A stretch of DNA of 9,094 bases from an uncultured Porphyromonadaceae bacterium (GCA_947178565.1 CAMWYV010000023.1:1-9094); one strand, 5' to 3'; positions 1-7,196 are shown, counted from the first letter of the stretch. Notes: generated by a model not told the origin, from the letters alone. Numbers and translations are program-made.

Positions 1-20
1 CTGTAGAAGGATTCCGCAGC

Positions 21-233
21 ATGACTGTCGGACGCTACCTGTGGGCGCTGCTTCTGGTGAAGCTGTTCATACTGTTCTTTGTATTCAAACTGCTGTTTTT
101 TCCCGACTTGCTGAAAAGAGACTATGACAATGACGCCGACCGCGCGGCGGCTGTGCGGCGTGCGCTTGTTGATCGCAGCGACAACGCCTCCGATACCGGA
201 AACATTTCAATAACCAATAATACACTTTTCTAA
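21..233 (+). CDS. DUF4492-type small membrane protein upstream of cydA
   Basis: A 70-residue protein with one strongly hydrophobic segment at about residues 6-28 (leucine, phenylalanine and valine rich), followed by a charged Asp/Arg-rich tail and a Ser/Asn-rich C-terminus. This layout and its place directly before cydA match the DUF4492 family, which is recurrently found ahead of cytochrome bd genes in Bacteroidota; that assignment is from memory. Its stop is followed after 2 bases by the cydA ATG, so the two are almost certainly co-translated. A purine-rich GAAGGA lies about 10 bases before the chosen ATG. By analogy with E. coli CydX, a small single-helix subunit of the oxidase, it may be an accessory or third subunit or an assembly factor; that role is inference. 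The operon promoter lies outside the window. Confidence 0.85.
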   Translation: MTVGRYLWALLLVKLFILFFVFKLLFFPDLLKRDYDNDADRAAAVRRALVDRSDNASDTGNISITNNTLF

Positions 234-235
234 TC

Positions 236-1804
236 ATGAACGATTTAATCAGCGTTGTTGACTGGTCGCGATGGCAGTTTGCGCTCACGGCTATGTACCA
301 CTGGCTGTTTGTGCCTCTAACTCTGGGCATTTCAGTGATAGTGGGAATCATGGAGACAATATACTACCGCAAGCGCACCGCCCGTTGGCTGGCAATCACA
401 AAATTCTGGATGATGCTTTTCGGCATCAACTTTGCTGTCGGTGTGGCTACCGGTATTATTCTTGAGTTTGAGTTCGGCACCAACTGGTCAAATTACAGTT
501 GGTTTGTCGGAGATATCTTCGGCGCTCCTCTCGCAATAGAAGGCTTGCTTGCATTCTTTATGGAATCGACCTTTATCGCCGTGATGTTTTTCGGCTGGAA
601 AAAAGTGTCTCCGGGATTCCATCTTGCCTCCACATGGCTCACCGCTATAGGAGCTTCGATTTCAGCGCTATGGATTCTCATCGCCAACGCATGGATGCAA
701 TATCCGGTGGGCATGGTGTTTGACCCGGCACAGATGCGCAATGTGATGGATAATTTCTGGGAGGTGGTGCTCTCACCCGTTGCCATCCACAAATTTTTTC
801 ACGCGGTTCTCAGCGGATGGGTGCTTGCCGGAGTATTCGTTATCGGTGTAAGCTGCTGGTTTATTCTGCGCAAACGCTCTCTTGAGATGGCTGTCAGCTC
901 TATCAAAGTAGGCGGCTGGGTAGCTCTCGCAGGCATTCTCGGCACACTCTGGACCGGCGACGGCTCTGCTGTGGATGTTGCAAAAGTACAACCGATGAAA
1001 CTCGCCGCTATGGAAGGATTGTATAACGGCGGCACAGATCAGAGCATCGTTGCTTTCGGCATTCTGAATCCGTCCAAAACTCCCATGAACAATGAGGACG
1101 AATTCCTTTTCTCGGTAAAGATTCCATACGGGCTTTCATTCCTCGCCACCCACGATATCCACGGGTTTGTTCCCGGTATAAATGACCTTGTAAACGGAAC
1201 CGCGATCAATGAAAACGGCGACACCGTAAAGGTTGATTCATATGCCGACCGTATTGAAATCGGCAAACGCGCTCATGATGCCCTGCGCGCGTATGACAGC
1301 GCAGCCGCTCTCGGCAACACCGCCGCGATGGACAGCGCAAAAACTGCGCTGATGGATAATTACAGATACTTCGGATATGGCTATCTGGAGAACCCATACG
1401 AGGCTGTGCCTCCGGTTGCGGTGACTTTCTACAGCTTCCATATCATGGTGATTTTCGGAGGATATCTCCTTGTTTTCATCGCCCTCATCCTGCTGCTGGT
1501 TTACAAATATCCCGCACTTCTTCAGAAAAAGTGGATTCTATGGCTCGGAATGATAACAATTCCCATTGTATGGGTGTGCAGCCAAGCCGGATGGGTTACA
1601 GCCGAAGTGGGACGTCAGCCCTGGATTATCGAAGGATTAATGCCTACCCGCGCGGCTATAAGCGACATTTCGGCAGGAACGGTACAGACAACCTTCTGGC
1701 TCTTCGCCATTGTATTCACTGCACTGCTTGCCGCTGAAGTCAGCATCATGCTGCGCGCTATCAGCAAGGGCTCAAAAACCGATTATGAAAACGCTAAAGA
1801 CTGA
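236..1804 (+). CDS. cydA: Cytochrome bd quinol oxidase subunit I
   Basis: Large haem-carrying subunit of cytochrome bd, an inner-membrane oxidase that takes electrons from quinol and reduces O2 to water with high affinity. The protein has 522 residues, the usual length. Residues that align with known E. coli positions are present: H22 (haem ligand, E. coli H19), E102 and E110 within IEGLLAFFMEST (E99/E107), H189 (H186), K255 and E260 within KLAAMEG in the quinol-oxidation loop (K252/E257), M404 (M393), and the family block GWVTAEVGRQPW near residue 455. The Q-loop region (about 255-385) contains an Ala/Asp-rich stretch near 345-370. The residue two before M404 is His (H402), where E. coli has Arg391. 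It lies 2 bases after the DUF4492 gene and 5 bases before cydB, so the three form one operon. Nothing suggests truncation. Confidence 0.97.
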   Translation: MNDLISVVDWSRWQFALTAMYHWLFVPLTLGISVIVGIMETIYYRKRTARWLAITKFWMMLFGINFAVGVATGIILEFEFGTNWSNYSWFVGDIFGAPLAIEGLLAFFMESTFIAVMFFGWKKVSPGFHLASTWLTAIGASISALWILIANAWMQYPVGMVFDPAQMRNVMDNFWEVVLSPVAIHKFFHAVLSGWVLAGVFVIGVSCWFILRKRSLEMAVSSIKVGGWVALAGILGTLWTGDGSAVDVAKVQPMKLAAMEGLYNGGTDQSIVAFGILNPSKTPMNNEDEFLFSVKIPYGLSFLATHDIHGFVPGINDLVNGTAINENGDTVKVDSYADRIEIGKRAHDALRAYDSAAALGNTAAMDSAKTALMDNYRYFGYGYLENPYEAVPPVAVTFYSFHIMVIFGGYLLVFIALILLLVYKYPALLQKKWILWLGMITIPIVWVCSQAGWVTAEVGRQPWIIEGLMPTRAAISDISAGTVQTTFWLFAIVFTALLAAEVSIMLRAISKGSKTDYENAKD

Positions 1805-1809
1805 TTTGT

Positions 1810-2955
1810 ATGATTAATATAGAATATCTTCAGACATATTGGTGGCTGCTCATCTCTGTGTTGGGCGCTATCCTGGTATTCCTTCTGTTTGTCCAGGGCG
1901 GTCAGTCCATGCTGCTTCAGCGCCTGAGCGCCGACGACCGTGTGATGATGATTAACTCGCTCGGCAGAAAATGGGAACTGACCTTTACCACTTTAGTTGT
2001 ATTCGGCGGTGCATTCTTCGCATCCTTTCCCCTCTTCTATTCCACCAGCTTCGGCGGCGCATACTGGCTATGGATGCTGATACTTTTCAGCTTCATCATT
2101 CAGGCGGTGAGCTACGAATTCCGCCACAAGCCCGGCAACCTTTACGGAGCACGCACTTATGATGTGTTTCTTTTCATAAACGGCTGCGTCGGCTGCATAC
2201 TGCTCGGAGTAGCAGTGAGTATGTTTTTCTTCGGAGGAGAATTTACCGTGACGATGGGCAACATTCTCGATCCGGGCTCGCCGGTGATCTCACGATGGGC
2301 ACCCTCCCACGGATTCGAGGCGATTTTCAACTGGAAAAATCTTATACTCGGATTTGCCGTTCTGTTTCTCGCACGCACCCAGGCTGCACTCTACTTCCTT
2401 GACAATATCAAAGGAGGTGAGGAGATTGCCAGACGTAACCGCCGTCAGGTGCTCGTAAACGGTGCCATTTTCGTGGTCTTCTTCCTCTTCTTCCTCGCGC
2501 TGCTGCTCACCGCCAAGGGATTGCAGATTGTACCCGGCACCGGCTCTTATGAATGGATTGACTATAAATATCTCCACAACTTCCTGGATATGTGGTGGGT
2601 GTCAATAATCTTCCTTGCAGGAGTAGTGATTGTGCTTTATGCGATTGTTCGCAGCGCGTTCAGTGCTACATTCACCAAAGGCATCTGGTTCAGCGCCACA
2701 GGAACTATACTTGTGGTTCTAAGCCTCTTCTGGGTAGCCGGATTCAACAATACCCCCTACTATCCTTCATTGCTTGACATAAACAGCTCACTCAGCATCT
2801 ACAACAGCTCCTCTACCCGATTCACCCTTGAAGTAATGAGCTTCGTGAGTCTGATTATACCCTTTGTCGCCGCCTACATTGCATATGTATGGTACTCGAT
2901 GGACCGCAAACCCATCACTCCCGCCGAGATGAAAGAGACAGATGACAAATACTAA
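1810..2955 (+). CDS. cydB: Cytochrome bd quinol oxidase subunit II
   Basis: Smaller core subunit of cytochrome bd, a polytopic inner-membrane protein that pairs with CydA. It has 381 residues, with hydrophobic segments spread through the length and the subunit II opening pattern IEYLQTYWWLL. The pattern TRFTLEVMSFVSLIIPF near the C-terminus matches the last helix of the family (E. coli SQLTLNVMTW). Acidic residues assigned to a CydB proton route in E. coli are altered: the DGFDMG block reads QGGQSM (D29 equivalent is Gln), and D58 and D105 appear as E56 (in KWEL) and E103 (in SYEFR). This divergence is probably typical of the Bacteroidota branch rather than damage. The gene starts 5 bases after cydA and is followed 29 bases later by a strong terminator, so it is the last gene of the operon. 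Confidence 0.95.
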   Translation: MINIEYLQTYWWLLISVLGAILVFLLFVQGGQSMLLQRLSADDRVMMINSLGRKWELTFTTLVVFGGAFFASFPLFYSTSFGGAYWLWMLILFSFIIQAVSYEFRHKPGNLYGARTYDVFLFINGCVGCILLGVAVSMFFFGGEFTVTMGNILDPGSPVISRWAPSHGFEAIFNWKNLILGFAVLFLARTQAALYFLDNIKGGEEIARRNRRQVLVNGAIFVVFFLFFLALLLTAKGLQIVPGTGSYEWIDYKYLHNFLDMWWVSIIFLAGVVIVLYAIVRSAFSATFTKGIWFSATGTILVVLSLFWVAGFNNTPYYPSLLDINSSLSIYNSSSTRFTLEVMSFVSLIIPFVAAYIAYVWYSMDRKPITPAEMKETDDKY

Positions 2956-2984
2956 TTGACCTACATACGGTTAAAACCATCATC

Positions 2985-3015
2985 AAGAGGGTGCGCAATC
3001 AGCGCACCCTCTTTT
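2985..3015 (+). terminator. Intrinsic terminator of the cyd operon
   Basis: A perfect 12-base-pair stem, AAGAGGGTGCGC (2985-2996) with GCGCACCCTCTT (3002-3013), encloses a 5-base loop and runs straight into a T tract (3012-3015). It begins 29 bases after the cydB stop. The GC-rich core and T tract make this a textbook rho-independent terminator, and it isolates the following ATPase cassette from cyd transcription. Confidence 0.93.
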
Positions 3016-3128
3016 CATCTCCTGACACTTAACCCAAAACATATTTTTTTGACAACAGGTACTTCATATAATAGAGTCAATAGTTCCAAAACTTTATCAT
3101 AAAACCACTTCAGCTCCTATTTTTTATG

Positions 3129-3136
3129 TATCTTTG
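3129..3136 (+). promoter_or_regulatory. Candidate Bacteroidota -7 element for the ATPase cassette
   Basis: TATCTTTG matches the Bacteroidota TAnnTTTG -7 consensus exactly and lies 95 bases before the ATPase start, downstream of the cyd terminator. No clear TTTG -33 box is visible at the usual distance, so this is a one-box candidate. Transcription from it would give a leader of about 85-90 bases. The rest of 3016-3231 is AT-rich and shows no gene. Confidence 0.45.
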
Positions 3137-3195
3137 CTATCAATCTGCAATATAATCCTGTGTTAATTTAGCGCGGCACAAGCAGCATTGTGAAT

Positions 3196-3210
3196 TATAA
3201 TATTATTATA
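3196..3210. repeat. AT-rich inverted repeat ahead of the ATPase gene
   Basis: TATAATA (3196-3202) and TATTATA (3204-3210) form a perfect 7-base inverted repeat around a single central base, ending 21 bases before the ATPase start codon. It lies between the candidate promoter and the gene. It could be an operator half-site pair or simply chance in AT-rich DNA; one base is too small for an RNA loop, so a DNA-level role would be more likely than a hairpin. Confidence 0.35.
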
Positions 3211-3231
3211 CCACCGCACACTTAATATCTG

Positions 3232-4389
3232 ATGAGACGCCTAAGCATAAAAAATTTTGGTCCCATTCAGGATGCCAGTCTTGATCTGGGGCAAGTAAAC
3301 GTGATAATAGGACAACAAAGCTCTGGCAAAAGTTGTGTGCTTAAAACCGCGTGCTATTGCGCTTGGGTAGAAAAACGCATTGAGTTGACCCAAGACTCAA
3401 ATCCGTTCTCCAACAAATCCGAATTTATAGAGATTCTGGCGTACTATTATAATATGACCGGCTATATCCGGGAAGATACATATATTGAATACGAAACCAA
3501 TCATTTAAAATTCAGCTACAACAATTCCGACCAATCTTTCATTATGAATTGGAAATCCGGGCACTGGACATATAAGCGTCCAAAAGTCAGCTATGTACCG
3601 GCGGATAGAAACCTGGTTGCAGCGATACCCGGCTGGAGCACATTGCCGCTTGATGAGAATCTGCTCGAATTTATGTCCAATTGGGATAAGGCACGTAAAT
3701 TTTTCGGTAAGGAAGAAGATATTCTTGGACTGGGCATATCTTATATGTATGACAAACAAACCAACACAGACAAAATCCAGCTCAGAAACGGTGTTCCGAT
3801 GATGCTAAAAGAGAGCTCAAGTGGAATCCAGTCACTCTTTCCGATGTTTGTACATCTTGATTACATGACCAAAGGTCAATATGAAGATGACAAAGCCAAA
3901 ACATCGTACGACCAAAAAGAAGAGCGGAAAAAATTACTTGAAATATTATATGAGAAATTCCATAAATCTTTGTCTCTTGAGCATGGAACAGAGATAGAGA
4001 CAATAGATGGTATCGAATATCGCTTCACAGACAAAAAGGAGGCATCATATTTCAAACGCATCCTCAACAACTACACAAAAACCGATCATAGCGAAATATT
4101 TCTCGAGGAACCGGAAGATAATCTGTTTCCACCGACGCAATGCCAATTGGTCAACTGGTTGGTTGAATCTATCAGGAAGCATCGGGATATGCTTTTTGTA
4201 GCGACTCACAGTCCATATATTCTTAATCAATTCATAAAAGCTGATCCCAAGGGTCTAACAATCTTCTTTACACATCAACTGGATGAGGAGCAACAACTAT
4301 ATTCCGTTCGCCAACTTAATGAAGAAGAAGTTCGAGAGATATATGATAACGGGGTTGATATGTTCTTCAATTTTGAGGCATACGTATGA
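3232..4389 (+). CDS. AAA/ABC-type ATPase (AAA15/OLD-like), probable defence ATPase
   Basis: A soluble 385-residue P-loop ATPase of the SMC/ABC-like group found in OLD-type and related anti-phage systems. It opens with the group's typical LSIKNFGPIQDASLDLGQVN strand. Visible motifs in order are Walker A GQQSSGKS (G27 to S34), a VPADRN block (P123-R126) typical of this ATPase group, a signature-like SSGIQ (S196-Q200), Walker B IFLEEPE (I289-E295, with E292-E293 in the acidic positions) followed by NLFP, and the H-loop THSP (H326). No membrane segment is seen, and it has no long coiled coil like SMC proteins. Its last 4 bases overlap the next gene (ATGA), so the two products are probably made in fixed ratio and act together. 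The start ATG has no Shine-Dalgarno sequence, normal for this phylum. Sampled GC is lower than in flanking genes. A defence role is inferred from architecture; the target and trigger are unknown. Confidence 0.85.
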   Translation: MRRLSIKNFGPIQDASLDLGQVNVIIGQQSSGKSCVLKTACYCAWVEKRIELTQDSNPFSNKSEFIEILAYYYNMTGYIREDTYIEYETNHLKFSYNNSDQSFIMNWKSGHWTYKRPKVSYVPADRNLVAAIPGWSTLPLDENLLEFMSNWDKARKFFGKEEDILGLGISYMYDKQTNTDKIQLRNGVPMMLKESSSGIQSLFPMFVHLDYMTKGQYEDDKAKTSYDQKEERKKLLEILYEKFHKSLSLEHGTEIETIDGIEYRFTDKKEASYFKRILNNYTKTDHSEIFLEEPEDNLFPPTQCQLVNWLVESIRKHRDMLFVATHSPYILNQFIKADPKGLTIFFTHQLDEEQQLYSVRQLNEEEVREIYDNGVDMFFNFEAYV

Positions 4390-4922
4390 AACCTAAATTT
4401 CTACGCGTCATACCGGAATGTTACGTGGATACCAACCTGATTGAGTATCTTTTAGACGCTAAAGTAAATCATCAGCATTCCTGTACCAAAGTTGTAGGAC
4501 TCCTCAAGAATAAATTCAAAGACCAATTCGCAATAGGTATTATTGACAAAGATAAAGTGGAGATGGGATTTCTTAAAGAGTGTGATGAGATAGCAAAAAC
4601 AACGCATCTCACTCTTTTGAAACACCGAGACCGAAAACAATATCTCATTACCATACACCCTGCCGTTGACCGTTTTATCCTTGATTGCGCGGAAGCAGAG
4701 AATGTTAATCCGGAAGCATTCAACTTACCGTCCAAACTCAACGAATTCACTAAAATTTCCAAATCCGTCACATCCAACACCGACACCAGGTTTAAGGCTT
4801 TATTCCAGGCTGTTAAACTTAATCGCGAATTCAGAAATTTACAGAATTCACTAAGCTACATGATTATTAACAACTATCAGATTGACGACCTGAAACTCAG
4901 GGAGTTATTCGAGGAAGATTAG
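4386..4922 (+). CDS. Small TOPRIM-like protein partnered with the ATPase
   Basis: I do not recognise a named family for this 178-residue protein, but it shows the acidic pattern of a TOPRIM nuclease fold. An N-terminal strand ends in PECYVDTNLIEYLL (E11 and D15, resembling the VEGxxD start of TOPRIM domains), and a second strand reads AIGIIDKDK (D54 and D56, the DxD motif). A basic stretch, KHRDRKQYLITIHP (about residues 79-92), follows, comparable in place to the basic block after DxD in OLD/DUF4435-type nucleases. The remaining C-terminal part looks alpha-helical and charged. It starts inside the ATPase gene by a 4-base overlap. The pairing recalls PARIS (AriA ATPase with AriB TOPRIM) and OLD-family nucleases, but the protein is markedly shorter than AriB as I remember it. 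Nuclease activity is inferred from these motifs alone. It could instead be an inactive regulatory TOPRIM. Confidence 0.75.
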   Translation: MKPKFLRVIPECYVDTNLIEYLLDAKVNHQHSCTKVVGLLKNKFKDQFAIGIIDKDKVEMGFLKECDEIAKTTHLTLLKHRDRKQYLITIHPAVDRFILDCAEAENVNPEAFNLPSKLNEFTKISKSVTSNTDTRFKALFQAVKLNREFRNLQNSLSYMIINNYQIDDLKLRELFEED

Positions 4923-4971
4923 CATACTGATCACACCTTAATTTCATCCGGCTTGTAGGAAATATCAGAGA

Positions 4972-5006
4972 AAGCGGGCTCGGCACATTGCGTGACCGAG
5001 CCCGTT
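4972..5006. terminator. Hairpin between convergent genes, likely bidirectional terminator
   Basis: CGGGCTCGG (4975-4983) and CCGAGCCCG (4996-5004) form a perfect 9-base-pair GC-rich stem, extendable by an A-T and a G-T pair at the base. The 12-base loop contains a further CAC/GTG pairing. It lies between the TOPRIM-like gene and the opposing ilvA gene. The T tracts on both sides are weak (TTATAT on +, CTTTCTC on -), so termination is likely but less certain than at the cyd terminator. Confidence 0.7.
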
Positions 5007-5033
5007 ATATAAAATCAGTTTTCTATTGACAGA

Positions 5034-6236
5034 TTAGCGCACCACCTCGAAACCGGCATCCGTGAGACCTTTCTTGATCTCATTGATGTGCTTGTTGTTT
5101 CGGGTTTCCATCTCTACTCGCAGAGTACATCCGTTTATCTGGGTATTGGTGGAGTTGCGCTCATGCTGAACGCTCAGGATATTTGCTCCGAGGTCACCGA
5201 GCACGCTGCAAACCTTTGACAGCTGTCCGGGCTTGTCACTCAGGTTGATGCCGATTGTGCAATCACGACCGCTCTTCACGAGTCCGCGGGTAATCACGCG
5301 GTTAAGGCTGGTAACGTCGATATTGCCGCCGCTCACAACACACACAACCTTTTTGCCCTTGATAGGCAGTTTATTAAACATCACTGCTGCAACAGACACC
5401 GCTCCGGCACCTTCGGCTACGAGCTTCTGCTGCTCGATGAGTTTTAGAATTGCAGCCGCAATTTCATCGTCATTAACTGTAACCACCTCATCCACATACT
5501 CCTTGCATAAATCATAGGTGAGGTCACCGGGCTCCTTCACTGCAATACCGTCGGCAATAGTGCTGACACTGTCAAGATGCACTCGCTCATTATCCTTCAG
5601 GCTCTTAGCCATCGAGGGAGCGCCTTCTGCCTGAACACCATACACTTTCACATTGGGATTGAGGGTCTTCACGGCAAAAGCTACGCCGGCTATAAGTCCG
5701 CCACCGCCGATAGGCACAACAACAGCGTCAACATCAGGCATCTCCTCCACTATCTCAAGACCGATAGTGCCCTGACCGGCAATTACGAGGGGATCGTTGA
5801 ACGGATGAACGAATGTGTAGCCATGCTCTTTCTGAAGCTCGACTGCCTTGGCGTATGCATCATCATACACACCCGGCACCATACACACCTCGGCACCGAG
5901 AGCCTTGGTTGCCTCTACCTTGGAGATTGGAGCGCCGGCAGGAAGACATATCAGTGACTTTATACCGTTCGCTGTAGCGCTGAGAGCCACACCCTGGGCG
6001 TGGTTGCCTGCAGAGCAGGCTATCACACCCTTTGCCTTCTCCTCAGGAGTAAGCTGAGAAATCTTGTAGTATGCGCCACGAAGCTTGAATGCTCCGGTGT
6101 GCTGAAGATTTTCAGGCTTGAGGTAAACCTGCGCTTCCGCACTTATTTTTGTAGGACCGATAAGGCGCGGATGGCGCGCCACATCTTTAAGCACTTTAGC
6201 GGCGTTAAACACATCCGCTATATCCAATTCTGCCAT
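5034..6236 (-). CDS. ilvA: Threonine ammonia-lyase (threonine dehydratase), PLP-dependent, with ACT domain
   Basis: Deaminates L-threonine to 2-oxobutanoate and ammonia in the cytoplasm, the entry step to isoleucine or a catabolic route. The 400-residue protein has the fold-type II PLP core: K51 in TGAFKLRGAYYK is the Schiff-base lysine, SAGNHAQG (75-82) binds substrate and cofactor, and IGGGGL (176-181) is the phosphate loop. A single C-terminal ACT domain (about residues 325-400, starting near DCTIGINLSDKPGQL) points to effector binding. The length and one ACT domain match the short IlvA/TdcB-like class of about 400 residues rather than the E. coli IlvA form of about 514. It is therefore unclear from sequence whether it serves isoleucine synthesis or threonine breakdown. 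No ilv or tdc genes adjoin it. It has its own promoter and converges on the ATPase cassette. Confidence 0.95.
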   Translation of the reverse strand: MAELDIADVFNAAKVLKDVARHPRLIGPTKISAEAQVYLKPENLQHTGAFKLRGAYYKISQLTPEEKAKGVIACSAGNHAQGVALSATANGIKSLICLPAGAPISKVEATKALGAEVCMVPGVYDDAYAKAVELQKEHGYTFVHPFNDPLVIAGQGTIGLEIVEEMPDVDAVVVPIGGGGLIAGVAFAVKTLNPNVKVYGVQAEGAPSMAKSLKDNERVHLDSVSTIADGIAVKEPGDLTYDLCKEYVDEVVTVNDDEIAAAILKLIEQQKLVAEGAGAVSVAAVMFNKLPIKGKKVVCVVSGGNIDVTSLNRVITRGLVKSGRDCTIGINLSDKPGQLSKVCSVLGDLGANILSVQHERNSTNTQINGCTLRVEMETRNNKHINEIKKGLTDAGFEVVR

Positions 6237-6297
6237 ACAATTTATTGATTAATTGTTGATTTGTTTTTTCCGGTGCCGTTATTACCGGCATCACACG

Positions 6298-6332
6298 CAA
6301 AGTTAGCAATATATGCCGAAAAATGCACCAAA
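6298..6332 (-). promoter_or_regulatory. Candidate ilvA promoter
   Basis: On the minus strand TAACTTTG (6298-6305) matches the Bacteroidota TAnnTTTG -7 element exactly. TTTG (6329-6332) lies 23 bases upstream as a possible -33 box, slightly beyond the usual spacing. The predicted transcript starts near 6291 and has a leader of about 55 bases. That leader contains a short TGCCG/CGGCA hairpin (6274-6290). The -33 box is only about 10 bases past the end of the preceding lipoprotein gene. Confidence 0.6.
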
Positions 6333-6341
6333 TTTTCCCGA

Positions 6342-7196
6342 TTACTTTGACTCTCGTATATCAAACACTGTGGTAAGCCTTTGAGGTTCAACCGTGATAT
6401 TTTCAGTGGTGCCGAAATAAGTCGCTAGAACATACATCGACAATTTTTCCCTGTCTAACGAACCGGGAGTGTTTGATATAGATAGCCTAAGCACCGGATC
6501 ATTCGGATAATTAGAGCCCCAGGATATTCTTGTCACCTCGCTCTCAAGAGTGGAATTCGGGCTCCAGGTGTCTGCTCCTCCACCCAAAGTCAGATCAATG
6601 ACAGATGCAGAACCGGATACGGGAGTCCAATAAAGCTTATCCTGTGGAATCAGAGCCACACCGGCTTCGTTTGACTCGACATCAAACCACTGGGAAAATT
6701 CCTCTCCTGAAGTTGACACACTTTTTACGGTAACATTTATATGTGCCTTGCATTCGAGCTTGGGAGTCTGGATAAATACTATACGCTGGATATTATCCTC
6801 TATCAATATTTGGGCATCGCGACAGTTCTTCTGAATTAAATTTCCTATAATTGAAAAATTCACACGCCCCTGCATATTGGTAAGTGGCACTTTAAATTCA
6901 AGTGTTTCGCCGGAGAACGGCTTATCCATAATTGTCCTGCCGCTTTCACAGAGACTTATGCTCCGGAGAACAACCCCTTTTGGAGCGGACATACTCACAT
7001 TCGATACACGGATTGTCATTTCTTCGGTAGGATTGAGCCATGAAGCTGTAGGCGTAGAATTTACCGAGGAGGTTATTTTAACGTCGCTTGTATCGATGGG
7101 AGTCAGCTCCGGATCATCATGATCCACGCATGATGTTGCAATACAGCAAACCACAATCAAAAAAAATGACACCTTGAAAACAACTGTTTTTTTCAT
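6342..7196 (-). CDS. Secreted lipoprotein of unknown function
   Basis: A 284-residue protein with a lipoprotein signal peptide: MKK, a hydrophobic core to about residue 19, then lipobox ATSC with C23 as the lipidated cysteine. The residues after it (VDHDDPE) are acid-rich, resembling the signal that sends Bacteroidota lipoproteins to the outer surface. The mature part alternates short hydrophobic strands with Ser/Thr/Asn-rich turns over its whole length, which suggests two or three beta-sandwich domains. I see no catalytic motif. The general look resembles fimbrillin-anchor (FimB/Mfa2) or DUF5119-like cell-surface lipoproteins, but I cannot place it in a family. It stands alone, with ilvA downstream under a separate promoter. 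A Shine-Dalgarno sequence precedes it, and the gene may carry a long structured leader (see 7269-7390). Confidence 0.8.
   Translation of the reverse strand: MKKTVVFKVSFFLIVVCCIATSCVDHDDPELTPIDTSDVKITSSVNSTPTASWLNPTEEMTIRVSNVSMSAPKGVVLRSISLCESGRTIMDKPFSGETLEFKVPLTNMQGRVNFSIIGNLIQKNCRDAQILIEDNIQRIVFIQTPKLECKAHINVTVKSVSTSGEEFSQWFDVESNEAGVALIPQDKLYWTPVSGSASVIDLTLGGGADTWSPNSTLESEVTRISWGSNYPNDPVLRLSISNTPGSLDREKLSMYVLATYFGTTENITVEPQRLTTVFDIRESK

Noticed and set aside
493..1441. Several antisense open frames of 60-100 codons within cydA
   Set aside because: They mirror a conserved, well-supported gene and have no motifs of their own; the same applies to opposite-strand and out-of-frame openings within cydB, the ATPase gene, ilvA and maeB.
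3049..3072. TTGACA followed by TATAAT, resembling a sigma-70 promoter before the ATPase cassette
   Set aside because: The two boxes are only 12 bases apart, too close for a sigma-70 promoter, and this phylum uses a different consensus. It also lies in AT-rich DNA where such matches are common.
3232..4389. ABC transporter ATP-binding subunit
   Set aside because: The protein has a P-loop, signature and H-loop, but the EEPE Walker B context, the PADR block, the length and the absence of any permease gene fit the OLD/AAA15 group instead.
6270..6290. Hairpin as terminator of the lipoprotein transcript
   Set aside because: The stem is only 5 base pairs and on the minus strand is followed by A residues, not T. 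It lies downstream of the ilvA promoter, so it is at most part of the ilvA leader.
6342..7196. Fimbrillin or FimB/Mfa2 fimbrial anchor
   Set aside because: The lipoprotein signal and beta-rich look are compatible, but I see no family-specific motif and no other fimbrial genes nearby, so the function was left open.
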